Shown here: one piece after another, positions 37,573 through 46,594 of the stretch
Layout of the letters: each line of letters opens with the position of its first letter
How positions within the stretch are numbered: position 1 is the first letter of the stretch
Source of the DNA: Bacilli bacterium
GTDB taxonomy: Bacteria; Bacillota_I; Bacilli_A; RFN20; CAG-826
Assembly: GCA_035326105.1 (NCBI GenBank)
Contig: DAOKYO010000001.1
Coordinates: 124,001 to 188,000 of the forward strand
Length of the DNA: 64,000 nucleotides
Reading direction: 5' to 3'
Position numbers and translations under genes: made by a program
Notes under the pieces: generated by a model
Told to the model about the DNA's origin: nothing
Seen by the model: the letters and a program-made list of their open reading frames with translations, nothing else
Databases searched by the model: none

Positions 37573-38497
37573 ATGTAATGGCTAATGTAACCGCATTGGC
37601 CACTAACGCATAAAGAATCGGATGACCGATGTCATCCATTTTTTCTTTACGCTTAAATAACCTAAATAGAGTGTAATATACTAACGCTTCCAGCGAAAAA
37701 ACAATTGCCTCGCCGATAACTAGACCTAAGGTATAGCCAATGTCGCCCGATGTTTTATACGCATTAAAAATAAAAAAATTCAAACCAATCTGCGTAACCA
37801 AATTAGTGATGGCAATCGTCAATAGAGGGATAAATTTCCGATACTTGAATAAAATGGCGACCGCAAGTTCAATAACTATGGTAAGAATGATTCTTCCTAG
37901 CAAACGGAGAATATTGTTATTTATCGTGTCGGCATCGGGAGTCAAGATGGATGACGCTATAATATAGTTGGTTGCAGTTGAAGATAAGGTTCCAAAATCT
38001 ATGTTTTGTAAATCTAAAACATAGTCGGATTGAAAGGTAAATTTAGTCAATCCCGGATTGGTCATAAGTAAACTTCCGGTGTTGGCTTCATAGATGCCCA
38101 ATTTGAAATTGCTCGGAGCGATATAAGTGAATCCCAGATAATTGGTGTTATGAAAATATCCGGTTTCCAGCATAAAAATCCGCATGAAGTAATACCCGCC
38201 GTTATCTAATCCTGCCTGATAGAATCTTTGAATAATCGGATCTTCTAAATCCGCGCTGAAATAGGAATCACTGGCAGCGTCTTCATCCATTAGCGAGTTT
38301 GGGCCACTGCCTTTATCCGAAAAAAAGCCAAAATATAAATCGTCATTCGGGTTGGCATTATCAATAGTGATATTGATTTGTGACTTGGGTCCCGTATCTG
38401 CCAAAACCGGCTGACCTGGTGGAATAAGCATCAATGCTAGGCCAAAAGAAAATGCTGAGATTAGAAAAAAGAAAAAAGATTTTAATTTTTTATCCAT
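37547..38497 (-). CDS. Exported-domain membrane protein, unrecognised
   Basis: 316 residues. Signal peptide (to about residue 33, PVLADTG), extracellular beta-rich domain of about 160 residues (ITIDNANPNDDLYFGFFSDKG at its start), then four membrane helices (about 200-312) with Lys/Arg-rich loops. AAGGGG precedes the ATG. I do not recognise the family. The layout suggests a signalling or ligand-binding membrane protein. Confidence 0.7.
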   Translation of the reverse strand: MDKKLKSFFFFLISAFSFGLALMLIPPGQPVLADTGPKSQINITIDNANPNDDLYFGFFSDKGSGPNSLMDEDAASDSYFSADLEDPIIQRFYQAGLDNGGYYFMRIFMLETGYFHNTNYLGFTYIAPSNFKLGIYEANTGSLLMTNPGLTKFTFQSDYVLDLQNIDFGTLSSTATNYIIASSILTPDADTINNNILRLLGRIILTIVIELAVAILFKYRKFIPLLTIAITNLVTQIGLNFFIFNAYKTSGDIGYTLGLVIGEAIVFSLEALVYYTLFRLFKRKEKMDDIGHPILYALVANAVTLAITFIPLLAYQ

Positions 38498-38639
38498 GCT
38501 TTTAATCCCCTTACCAACATTGTTATTTTACTGAGGCAAAGAATAATTCGCAAGTTAACGAGTAATTTTCCTATTAATTGCCCGTTACTTTACAATTGAT
38601 GTGAGTCTTTCCTAGAAATAAAAAGGGGGTAGCCTATAA

Positions 38640-38876
38640 TATTCCTGTAAGGTCAGAAATCTTTACAGAAGGATTCTAAATCACCCCTGCAAAGTTTATT
38701 ACATTTCCCGTGCGAGATTTAAACGCGTTATCACACATTTCTACAACCACAATGATTTAGTCAAACAAATGAAAGCTTACATAGTTCGATCAAATACTAT
38801 CTGCCGTTCTTCATTCGGGTGGCTCACGCCTTTACAAAAAAGTGAACAATTAATAATGAAAGAAATGGTTGCCTAA
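38640..38876 (+). pseudogene. C-terminal remnant of an IS481-like transposase
   Basis: An open stretch of about 78 codons with no start reads ...THFYNHNDLVKQMKAYI then RSSFGWLTPLQK before TAA at 38874. This matches the spacing of the 'FYS..DF..QLK...YNN.PMRPLNWKSP' C terminus of IS481 integrases. The catalytic core is missing and the inverted repeats are not visible. Confidence 0.5.
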
Positions 38877-38890
38877 ATAATATTAGCAAA

Positions 38891-40357
38891 TCACTCTTCT
38901 TTTTTTGAAGAAATTGGTCGCACATCATTTACAACTCTACAACGAGTAATTCGCCTATTAATCGCTCGCGCGACAAAAACCCCGTTAGCTCCAGCTTGAG
39001 CTAAACCACGTGTAAGTCCGGCCCCATCGCCACCAACAAAAAGATTCTTAATCGCAGTCTCAAATTCCCCGTTGATGTTTGGACGGGCACTATAGAACTT
39101 TGCCTCAACCCCATAAAAAAGCGTATGATCGTTTGCAATGCCGGGAGTAACACTATCAAGCGCTTCAATCATTTCGATGATGGAGCGCATCGTTTTATAG
39201 GGCAGCACGAGTCCCAAATCACCTGGCACCGCTTCTTTCAATGTCGGCTTTACAAACCCCTCCGCTATTCTTTTCGGGGTGGAACGACGATTGCGTTTTA
39301 TATCGCCGTACTTTTGAACAATAACCGATCCGGCCGAAAGCTTATTGGCTAGGCGCGATATTTCTATGGCATAGGCATTCGGATCTTTAAATGGTTCATC
39401 AAACCCGTGGGATACCAGCAAAGCAAAATTTGTATTGTGTGATCCAAGACTGGGGTCACTGTAGGAATGGCCATTACAGACCGCTACTCCGTCTTGATTT
39501 TCAATAACGACATGCCCCGAGGGGTTAGAGCAAAATGTTCTTACTGTCGTCCCCATGCTGGTGGAGTAAATAAATTTTCCTTCATATAACGAACGATTTA
39601 TTTCTTCCATTACGATGTCGTTAGTTTCCACTCGCACGCCAATATCAACTTTATTATGTTTAAATGCGACTCCATATTTGTTCAAGGTGTGATCAAGCCA
39701 TTCTGCCCCACTTCTGCCGACACCTAATACAACATAATCACTATAAATTTTTTCTTTATCAGAAATTATAATTCCATTAACTTGACCGTTCTCGACAATT
39801 AAATCCGTCACATTACTCGCAAAGCGGAAATCGATGCGGGTTTTCAAATCCTCATAAATTCCGGTCAATACCTTTAAATTTACTTCCGTACCTAAATGAC
39901 GAACCTGACTTCGCAACAACTTTAAACCATGAGCCAAGCCGCGACGTTCTATTTCCTCTATTTCCTTGGTATAAGGATTGGTCAACTGTTCGGGCGCCCC
40001 ATGTGCAAGATTAACACTATCGACATAATGGATTAGATCAAGGACATCATCATCGCTAAGATACTCTGTCATCCATCCGCCAAACTCACTTGTTATATTA
40101 AACTTGCCATCGGAATAAGCTCCTGCACCGCCAAAGCCGCTGGTGATAGAACAAGCCGGGTAGCAGCCAAGAATTCCGTCTCGATTGACTGGACATTTAG
40201 AAATCTTGCCATCATGAATTGGACAATGCCGACGATAAATATCCATGCCGCGATCAACAAGTAGTATTTTTGCATCCTTATTCAGTAGGGATAATTCATA
40301 AGCCGTAAAAATACCCATCGGTCCAGCCCCGACAACAATTACATTATACTTATCCAT
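38891..40357 (-). CDS. FAD-dependent dehydrogenase (COG2509-like)
   Basis: 488 residues from ATG 40357; the 40369 start would be TTG directly against the AGGAAG. N-terminal Rossmann dinucleotide site VIVVGAGPMGI; a cluster of Cys (CPINxG..CPVNRDG..GCYPACS) near 50-75; second nucleotide motif VLGVGRSGAEW; C-terminal FAD motif LFVGGDGAGLTRGLAQAGANG. This large family in Gram-positives has no established reaction. TATAAT on the minus strand lies at 40400-40395. Confidence 0.88.
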   Translation of the reverse strand: MDKYNVIVVGAGPMGIFTAYELSLLNKDAKILLVDRGMDIYRRHCPIHDGKISKCPVNRDGILGCYPACSITSGFGGAGAYSDGKFNITSEFGGWMTEYLSDDDVLDLIHYVDSVNLAHGAPEQLTNPYTKEIEEIERRGLAHGLKLLRSQVRHLGTEVNLKVLTGIYEDLKTRIDFRFASNVTDLIVENGQVNGIIISDKEKIYSDYVVLGVGRSGAEWLDHTLNKYGVAFKHNKVDIGVRVETNDIVMEEINRSLYEGKFIYSTSMGTTVRTFCSNPSGHVVIENQDGVAVCNGHSYSDPSLGSHNTNFALLVSHGFDEPFKDPNAYAIEISRLANKLSAGSVIVQKYGDIKRNRRSTPKRIAEGFVKPTLKEAVPGDLGLVLPYKTMRSIIEMIEALDSVTPGIANDHTLFYGVEAKFYSARPNINGEFETAIKNLFVGGDGAGLTRGLAQAGANGVFVARAINRRITRCRVVNDVRPISSKKEE

Positions 40358-40400
40358 AGTTATATCCAACTTCCTGGAAGTTTATTCCTTATCAATTATA

Positions 40401-40765
40401 GGGGTTTTATGCTTTTTTTGACGATTTTTTGTAGTTTTTTTTAATATTAAAAAGCAAAAGCGGTTTCAAAATATAGAGAGGAAAAAAATGCTTTGAGTAA
40501 GCTTCTATATTTGTTAAAATGCACGTGGTTTACAAAATTTAATAGATGGCAACTTATGTGTTTGTTTTATATTGAATAAGCGTCCTTTACATCAGCCTTT
40601 TATCCCAATAAAAATCTAATGCAATCGCATTATTATAAATGAAATTTTCTAAAAAAAATGGCATTTTTTATTAATATAATTATTTGTTTTTTTACTAGAG
40701 GTTAAGTATCTGTTTTTTCATTGAATTGCATAAATCAATGTATATTTACCGATTTTTTACATTTT
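40401..40765. other. AT-rich intergenic region without recognisable gene
   Basis: About 370 bases of homopolymer-rich sequence between the divergent dehydrogenase and surface-protein genes. No frame, hairpin or repeat stands out. A cre-like site follows at 40766. Confidence 0.6.
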
Positions 40766-40779
40766 TGGAAGCGCTAGCA
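40766..40779. promoter_or_regulatory. cre-like / LacI-type palindrome upstream of the surface-protein gene
   Basis: TGGAAGCGCTAGCA matches the cre consensus at 12 of 14 and is a near-palindrome around a central CG. It lies about 100 bases before the ATG at 40881. Confidence 0.4.
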
Positions 40780-40880
40780 AATAAAAATTAAGTTGTAATT
40801 TAAACACATGTGTAATAATATTATCTTGTTAAAGAAGTCGGCCTATACAATAAAATTGAATAAAAAAGGAGATATTTAGG

Positions 40881-42830
40881 ATGGGAACTAAATTCAAAAA
40901 AGGCTTTTTTCTATTTGCTAGTGCCATGTTGCTCTTTGGTGCTGGCTTTTCTTTTTTAAGAGCTAACGACAGCGGAGTGGTTGGTGTTAAGGCTGCTACC
41001 ACGACTGAAGTTGTACAATTCGGCTCAGGAAAAACAAATAACTGGGCAACAAGCTATCAAAACCTAGGTAGTGATTACATAGGAATTGCGACTTTATCTC
41101 ACTATGCTTCGGCTACATCGGCAAATTTATTTGGCGAAGGCAATGTTTTAGCTAGCGATTTGGTGGTTGAATTCAAGATTGGAACCTATGGTGGCTCAGG
41201 ACAACAAGGCGTATTCAAAGTAGAATTACTTGATAGTCAAAACAATGTTCTTTCCTCGCAAATAGGAAATACCAATCTATCTAGTTCTACTGAATCATAT
41301 GCGCAAGGGCCGACAATTACTGTAGTCAAACCAGCAAACCCCGAGAACATTAGTTCGATAAAGGTGGCATTAGATAGTGTAGGAACTATCACAACTTCGA
41401 AATATGTCAGACTGCAAGAATTAAGCATTTCCTTTGAAACCGGCTCTGGATCTAGCGTTGCATTAACGAGCATCGCTGTTACAAACGAACCCACCAAAAA
41501 AGCTTATTTTGATGGAGAGGACTTTGATCCAGCGGGACTTCAAGTCACAGCTTATTTTGATGATAGTTCTTCCAATGATGTGACCGGATTAGTGACTATT
41601 ACGCCTTCATCACTATCTACTGGTGTTACTTCCCTAACTGTTTCTTATTCGTTTGGCGGAGTTGAGAAAACTACTACGATAACCGGAATTACCGTTGAAG
41701 CGATTGTGTTAAACTCAATTGAAATCAAAACTCCGGCTACAAAAACTACATTTGGGCTCGGCGAAAGCTTTAGTTATACTGGACTTTCAATTACTGCTAA
41801 TTACAATAATGAAAGTGTAGATTTAACTTCTGGCTTTACCGTTACTGGCGTAAATTCTGGAGTTATTGGTAATCAGTCAGCGACCATTTCCTTCGGTGGA
41901 AAAACCGCTACTTACCAAGTAAAAGTAACCAATGAAAACGCCGATGTTGGCGATGTTCTTAATTCAAGTGAAATATTTATTTCTGAATATATTGAAGCAA
42001 GTTCTGGAAACGATAAACTTGTTGAAATATTTAACGGGACGGGTTCCTCAATTGACTTACAAGACTATTCAATAAAAGAATTTGCCAATGGAGCTAATAC
42101 CGCAAGTTATACATACACATTTACTGAAGAGACCATCTTGCTAAATGGCGAAACCTTCTGTTTTGTTAATAAAGACGCCACTTCTGCCTATAAAGTTGGA
42201 AAATACGTTGAGACAAGCATTACTTATTTTAATGGTAATGATGCTGTTGGATTATACAAAAATGACACTTTAATTGACGTTATCGGTGTTATCGGACAAG
42301 ATCCCGGAACGGAATGGACCGGAACCGACGCCGATGGCAATGCCGGCAGTACGAAAGATATGACACTTAGAAGAGCCCCAAGTATTACTTCACCAAATAC
42401 AACATTCAGTATGGGTGAATGGGTTGCTATTGCTAATCAACAATCTGACAATGTCGGAACTCATACCTTCGCTTCACATGACGTTACGGCCTTAGAACAA
42501 GCCACTGCGTTTGCCGACTATGTGATGACTGGTATCGGAAGCAATGCTGCTGGCAGCTGCCAAACTGTGTATCCATTACTGCAAACTGAATATAACTATA
42601 TGGTTGAAGATTCACAGACTATCTTTGAAACAAGCAGCGATACATTATTTGTTAATGCCCGGGCTAGAATGGATCTTATTGAAGCTTATGTGGCTACGAA
42701 TGGAAGTTCAACTATGGAACCGACAGAAGATAAATCTGGTAATTCTTTGCAAAACATTGTTCTTATTGGATCACTTGGTCTCACCGCTCTAGTTGGTTTC
42801 TATATCTTAAATAAGAAAAAAGAGGCCTAA
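40881..42830 (+). CDS. Surface protein with Ig-like (Big_3) and lamin-tail domains
   Basis: 649 residues. Signal peptide (to about residue 39, VVGVKAA), an N-terminal beta domain (about 40-190), two bacterial Ig-like group 3 domains (about 193-275 and 277-355; each begins with 'I.....T....F..GE.F...GL.VTA'), a lamin-tail-like domain (about 362-530; ISEYIEASSGNDKLVEIFNGTG). After a helical stretch there is a C-terminal membrane helix followed by NKKKEA. There is no LPXTG, so it is held by the membrane helix rather than sortase. GGAG precedes the ATG. Lamin-tail domains are common in secreted nucleases and surface proteins, but no catalytic domain is seen. Confidence 0.8.
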   Translation: MGTKFKKGFFLFASAMLLFGAGFSFLRANDSGVVGVKAATTTEVVQFGSGKTNNWATSYQNLGSDYIGIATLSHYASATSANLFGEGNVLASDLVVEFKIGTYGGSGQQGVFKVELLDSQNNVLSSQIGNTNLSSSTESYAQGPTITVVKPANPENISSIKVALDSVGTITTSKYVRLQELSISFETGSGSSVALTSIAVTNEPTKKAYFDGEDFDPAGLQVTAYFDDSSSNDVTGLVTITPSSLSTGVTSLTVSYSFGGVEKTTTITGITVEAIVLNSIEIKTPATKTTFGLGESFSYTGLSITANYNNESVDLTSGFTVTGVNSGVIGNQSATISFGGKTATYQVKVTNENADVGDVLNSSEIFISEYIEASSGNDKLVEIFNGTGSSIDLQDYSIKEFANGANTASYTYTFTEETILLNGETFCFVNKDATSAYKVGKYVETSITYFNGNDAVGLYKNDTLIDVIGVIGQDPGTEWTGTDADGNAGSTKDMTLRRAPSITSPNTTFSMGEWVAIANQQSDNVGTHTFASHDVTALEQATAFADYVMTGIGSNAAGSCQTVYPLLQTEYNYMVEDSQTIFETSSDTLFVNARARMDLIEAYVATNGSSTMEPTEDKSGNSLQNIVLIGSLGLTALVGFYILNKKKEA

Positions 42831-42852
42831 TAGTTTCTTAGACTAAATTTAT

Positions 42853-42890
42853 AAAAGGCTTAGGAATCAAATCCTAAGCCTTTTTATTTT
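42853..42890. terminator. Bidirectional terminator
   Basis: AAAAGGCTTAGGA and TCCTAAGCCTTTTT form a 13-bp stem. It separates two convergent genes. Confidence 0.92.
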
Positions 42891-42903
42891 CTATAACTTA
42901 TTA

Positions 42904-44007
42904 TTATTTTACAATCACTTTATAAGGATAGGTTTTTTCTCGATGCTGATATTCAATGATTGCCTTGTTGGTTATTTTACCTTCTTCAATATCAACAGCC
43001 CGCTCCAAGGTGATATTGCCCTTATATGTTCCATTATTTATTATGTGCTTTAAAAATGGAAACAAAGCTCCACTGATTTCATATGATGCCGACTCAAAAA
43101 AGTACGTTGGTGAGTGATTAACGGCGAAATAAGTCACTTTACCAATTTCAAATGAAGGCTGGTCAAAACCGGTTGGATGTGCAAAATCAAATCCCATTTT
43201 TTCATCACTGCTAACATCAACAATCAGTAAAGAATGCTTCATTTGTAAAGCGTCATCTCGCTTTAAAAAGGTTATTGGATGAAGGGGGTTCTGTAAAATA
43301 CAATTAACAATCACATCATATTCAGCCAAAGATTCACTAGCGGGCTTTTCATCCATAATCGTTTTCCCATTTCTATCTACCCGATAGCGTCTAAACTTAA
43401 CTCCTGGCAAAGCATCAGTAAGCTCAAATTTGCTCCGCCGTGTGAATACTGTTATGTCATTGGCTCCTAACCCGCGAAGCGCGCTGATGGCGCCTCTGCC
43501 GGTTGATCCATATCCAATGACTGCCGTCTTGAATGCCGGACCATAAATTCCAGCGGTTAGTCCTAAGGAAGAAAAGGCGTGTATAACGGATGCATAGCCA
43601 GCCAATTCATTATTTCTAGCAAAAATATGTCTTCCTTTTTCTTCGTTTCGCCATTGGTACATATTTTCAAAAGCGATATAAGTAAGCTGTTTTTTAATTC
43701 CTTCCTCGGTAATATTTTTCCCTTGGACACAGTGCGGCCATCCCCAAATAATCTGTCTCTCCTTAAAGAAAGGAAAATCATTTTTTGTCGGCTTGGGAAT
43801 AATTACCAAGTCGGCCTTATCAAAAACTTCTTTTCGACTAGCAATCACTAAACTCTCATGGTGCTTGATTTTGTCCAAATGCGGATATCCTTCCTCAAAA
43901 ATGAGCTGCTTGCGTTCCTCTTCGTCCAACTCATTAATATGTTGGTAATGAAGCGGATACCTTTTTTCATTCTTTTTTGTCGAACTTGCAATAATTCCAA
44001 TTAACAT
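42904..44007 (-). CDS. N5-(carboxyethyl)ornithine synthase-like dehydrogenase
   Basis: 367 residues from ATG 44007 (AAAGGAGG ahead; the in-frame upstream TTG is closer than allowed). Belongs to the alanine dehydrogenase/transhydrogenase fold: IIPKPTKND, IIWGWPHCVQGK, GRHIFARNNELAG, nucleotide site AVIGYGSTGRGA, FAVNHSPTYFFESAS. These segments match the N5-(1-carboxyethyl)ornithine synthase family (ceo), which reductively couples pyruvate to the ornithine or lysine side chain. Activity is inferred from family resemblance; saccharopine-dehydrogenase-like alternatives exist. Confidence 0.72.
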   Translation of the reverse strand: MLIGIIASSTKKNEKRYPLHYQHINELDEEERKQLIFEEGYPHLDKIKHHESLVIASRKEVFDKADLVIIPKPTKNDFPFFKERQIIWGWPHCVQGKNITEEGIKKQLTYIAFENMYQWRNEEKGRHIFARNNELAGYASVIHAFSSLGLTAGIYGPAFKTAVIGYGSTGRGAISALRGLGANDITVFTRRSKFELTDALPGVKFRRYRVDRNGKTIMDEKPASESLAEYDVIVNCILQNPLHPITFLKRDDALQMKHSLLIVDVSSDEKMGFDFAHPTGFDQPSFEIGKVTYFAVNHSPTYFFESASYEISGALFPFLKHIINNGTYKGNITLERAVDIEEGKITNKAIIEYQHREKTYPYKVIVK

Positions 44008-44170
44008 AAAAAACAACCTCCTTTTAAGATCATGACATCCATAAAAAGATGGAATCTACTCAATGATTATGAAATCGACCTTACCTTTATATTTTAGCGA
44101 AAAAAGCCCGATTGCGCAAATCGAGTTAGTAATCAAAAAATTGCAGTATTAATAATAGTTGCTTTACTTT

Positions 44171-44758
44171 TTACTTTCCCTTTATTTGCGACCAAAGAAT
44201 AATTGCCACTTGAGCCGGAATGCCCAAAAGGAATAATAACCACATATTATATTGAACCAGAGTTAAATAGGCCGCGGCTAAAAGCGACCACACAAAGATT
44301 GAGAGAATAAAGAAGTTGTTACGGGTCTTTCCCCAAATGGAATTAAATATAACGCCAATAATGCAGGATAAAGGGACCGACCAAACAAAGACAATCCAGT
44401 TCATTTTTCCGGTTGGAAATTGACTTTGGAAGAAAACAAATAAAATCATCGCTATGAACCACACTAAAGTGATGGATAGCAGTGAAATAATCAACTTGTT
44501 TGCTTTCTTTTCCTTAACCTTCACAAACTGCTTTTTTTCTTCAAAAGTTCCTACATGTGTCAAATAATCTAAAGTGACACCATATAATTCAGCAATCTGA
44601 GCCAAAATTTCAATATCGGGTAGGGCATCGCCATGCTCCCATTTTGAAATTGCTTTATCCGAATAATTTAATTTAAGGGCTAGTTCGGCTTGAGTCCAAT
44701 GATGTTTCTTTCTTAATTCCACGAGATTGGTGGCGATAATTGATTTTAAGTTTTCCAT
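44171..44758 (-). CDS. XRE-family regulator with C-terminal membrane domain
   Basis: 195 residues. N-terminal helix-turn-helix (about 7-65; WTQAELALKLNYSDKAISKWEHG), linker, then four membrane helices (about 88-190). Membrane-attached XRE proteins are frequent in Bacillota and probably respond to envelope state. Target unknown; it is divergent from the acyltransferase/glycosyltransferase operon at 44984, an attractive candidate. Confidence 0.88.
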   Translation of the reverse strand: MENLKSIIATNLVELRKKHHWTQAELALKLNYSDKAISKWEHGDALPDIEILAQIAELYGVTLDYLTHVGTFEEKKQFVKVKEKKANKLIISLLSITLVWFIAMILFVFFQSQFPTGKMNWIVFVWSVPLSCIIGVIFNSIWGKTRNNFFILSIFVWSLLAAAYLTLVQYNMWLLFLLGIPAQVAIILWSQIKGK

Positions 44759-44983
44759 AATTCTTCTCCACTGTTTCGGCTAGATACATTGTAATATTTA
44801 TATTTTTTTAATGCAATACACGAAATATATCCCCAATTCTACTGCCAGTAGAGAACTCTATGCTTGTCTCAAAGGAAGAGAATCGCCTCTATTATTAGGG
44901 TTTAAAACATTATAATTTGCATATTTATCAGTAGGGTGCATTTTTTTGAGTTAAAACTTAATATTAGGGCGAGGAAAAGAGTG

Positions 44984-45772
44984 ATGAGTAAAGAAAAGCC
45001 AATTTTTATTTACGAAGATGAAGTGCATGATGAGTTTTCCGGAATAACCCGGGATAAAATTACCATTGATGAACATTTTCGCTATATTAATAACAATATT
45101 TTCTACCGCTTTTTTGCTTTTATTGTCTATCGCCTAATTATGACCCCGGTTGCCTTTATCTATTTAAAAATAAAATTTAATTACAAAATTAAAAACAAAT
45201 CTGTATTAAAAAGAATTAAAAAACAACCATACTTTCTCTATGGCAACCACACTCAAGTGCCTGGTGATGGGTATATTCCCAATATGATTACTTTTCCAAA
45301 AAAAAGTTATGTGATTGTGAGCCCAGAGAATTTGGCCTTAAAGGGTACTAGAACTTTTATGAAAATGATTGGGGCCTATCCCCTTCCTAGCGATTTCCAC
45401 GCCACAAAAAATTTTATAAACGGAATAGAGAAGCGCCTTAAACAGAATAGCGTTATTACCATTTATCCCGAAGCTCATATTTGGCCATATTACACCAAGA
45501 TCCGGCCATTTGATTATCGTTCCTTCTCCTATCCAATTAGTTTCAATGTACCGACATTTGCCTTTACTGTAACTTACCAAAAGCGGCATTGGAGAAAGAC
45601 ACCCCGTATTACAATTTATTTAGACGGTCCCTTCTATCCAACACCTGACGTTAACAAAAAAGATGCTGCAATTCTTCTTCATGACGAAGTTATAGATGCA
45701 ATGCGCAAAAGAAGTGAGAACAGCAACTACGAATACATTACTTATCAAAAAAAGGAGATTATCCATGATTAA
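44984..45772 (+). CDS. PlsC-like acyltransferase 1
   Basis: 262 residues from ATG 44984 (GAGG ahead). Membrane helix near 40-65, then the PlsC block: YGNHTQVPGDGY (His and Asp with one extra residue compared with HX4D) and TIYPEAHIWPYYTKIRPF (motif III, PEA instead of PEG). The PEA and HX5D variants suggest an acceptor other than lysophosphatidate. First gene of a tight four-gene operon; TATAAT lies at 44911-44916. Its last 8 bases overlap the GT8 gene. Confidence 0.85.
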   Translation: MSKEKPIFIYEDEVHDEFSGITRDKITIDEHFRYINNNIFYRFFAFIVYRLIMTPVAFIYLKIKFNYKIKNKSVLKRIKKQPYFLYGNHTQVPGDGYIPNMITFPKKSYVIVSPENLALKGTRTFMKMIGAYPLPSDFHATKNFINGIEKRLKQNSVITIYPEAHIWPYYTKIRPFDYRSFSYPISFNVPTFAFTVTYQKRHWRKTPRITIYLDGPFYPTPDVNKKDAAILLHDEVIDAMRKRSENSNYEYITYQKKEIIHD

Positions 45773-46592
45773 CTTACTCTATGGTGGTAACCAAAAAGCT
45801 TACGACGGAATGATGATTTCACTTATATCCATCGCTAATAATACCAAAGAACCATTAAATGTTTTTATTCTAACGATGAACTTAAGCGATGTTGAATCGC
45901 GCAATCAGCCAATAAGCAATATTCGGGCAGAATATTTAGAAGAAATATTGAAGAGAAAAAATGCGGCCAGCAAAGTGACTTTACTTGATATAACCGATTT
46001 ATTTCGTCAAGAAATGGGCCATTCCAAAAATATTAAAAGTTTTTATACTCCTTATACTTTCCTTCGTTTATTTGCCGATACCTTACCTTTGCCAGACAAA
46101 GTCCTCTATCTTGACACCGATACAATGGCGAATGGCGATATTGCTCCCTTATTTAATAAGGATATAACCGGGTATGAATTCGCCGGAGTAAAAGATAATC
46201 TTGGTCGGTTCTTCATATCCCCCAATTATATGAATGCCGGGGTGCTTCTATTTAATCTTGCAGAAGTTAGAAAAACCGGATTATTTAAAAAGGCCCGGGA
46301 AATGTGCAATAACAAGAAGATGGCCTTTCCCGATCAAACTGCGCTTAATAAACTCAATAAAAAGAAGTGTTTTTTACCCCGCCGCTATAACGAACAATAC
46401 AAGCTTCGTAAAGATACTGTCATTCAGCACTTTTCAAAATCAATTCGTTTCTTCCCCTTCTATCACACAGTAAATATTAAACCTTGGCAAGTGGATAAAA
46501 TTCATGATATCTACCATCTCAATGCTTATGATGGCGTGCTCTATGAATATCTTGCTCATGTCGCCAACCTTCGCTTGAAAGGAATATATTAA
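45765..46592 (+). CDS. Glycosyltransferase family 8
   Basis: 275 residues from ATG 45765 (AAAGGAG 6-7 bases ahead), overlapping the acyltransferase stop. GT8 fold: INLLYGGNQKAYDGMMISLISI at the N terminus, metal-binding DTD near 117-119 (VLYLDTDTMANGDI), MNAGVLLFNL, DQTALN, and the C-terminal KPW. Retaining transfer of glucose or galactose from a UDP sugar. Cytoplasmic. Confidence 0.93.
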   Translation: MINLLYGGNQKAYDGMMISLISIANNTKEPLNVFILTMNLSDVESRNQPISNIRAEYLEEILKRKNAASKVTLLDITDLFRQEMGHSKNIKSFYTPYTFLRLFADTLPLPDKVLYLDTDTMANGDIAPLFNKDITGYEFAGVKDNLGRFFISPNYMNAGVLLFNLAEVRKTGLFKKAREMCNNKKMAFPDQTALNKLNKKKCFLPRRYNEQYKLRKDTVIQHFSKSIRFFPFYHTVNIKPWQVDKIHDIYHLNAYDGVLYEYLAHVANLRLKGIY

Positions 46593-46594
46593 TT

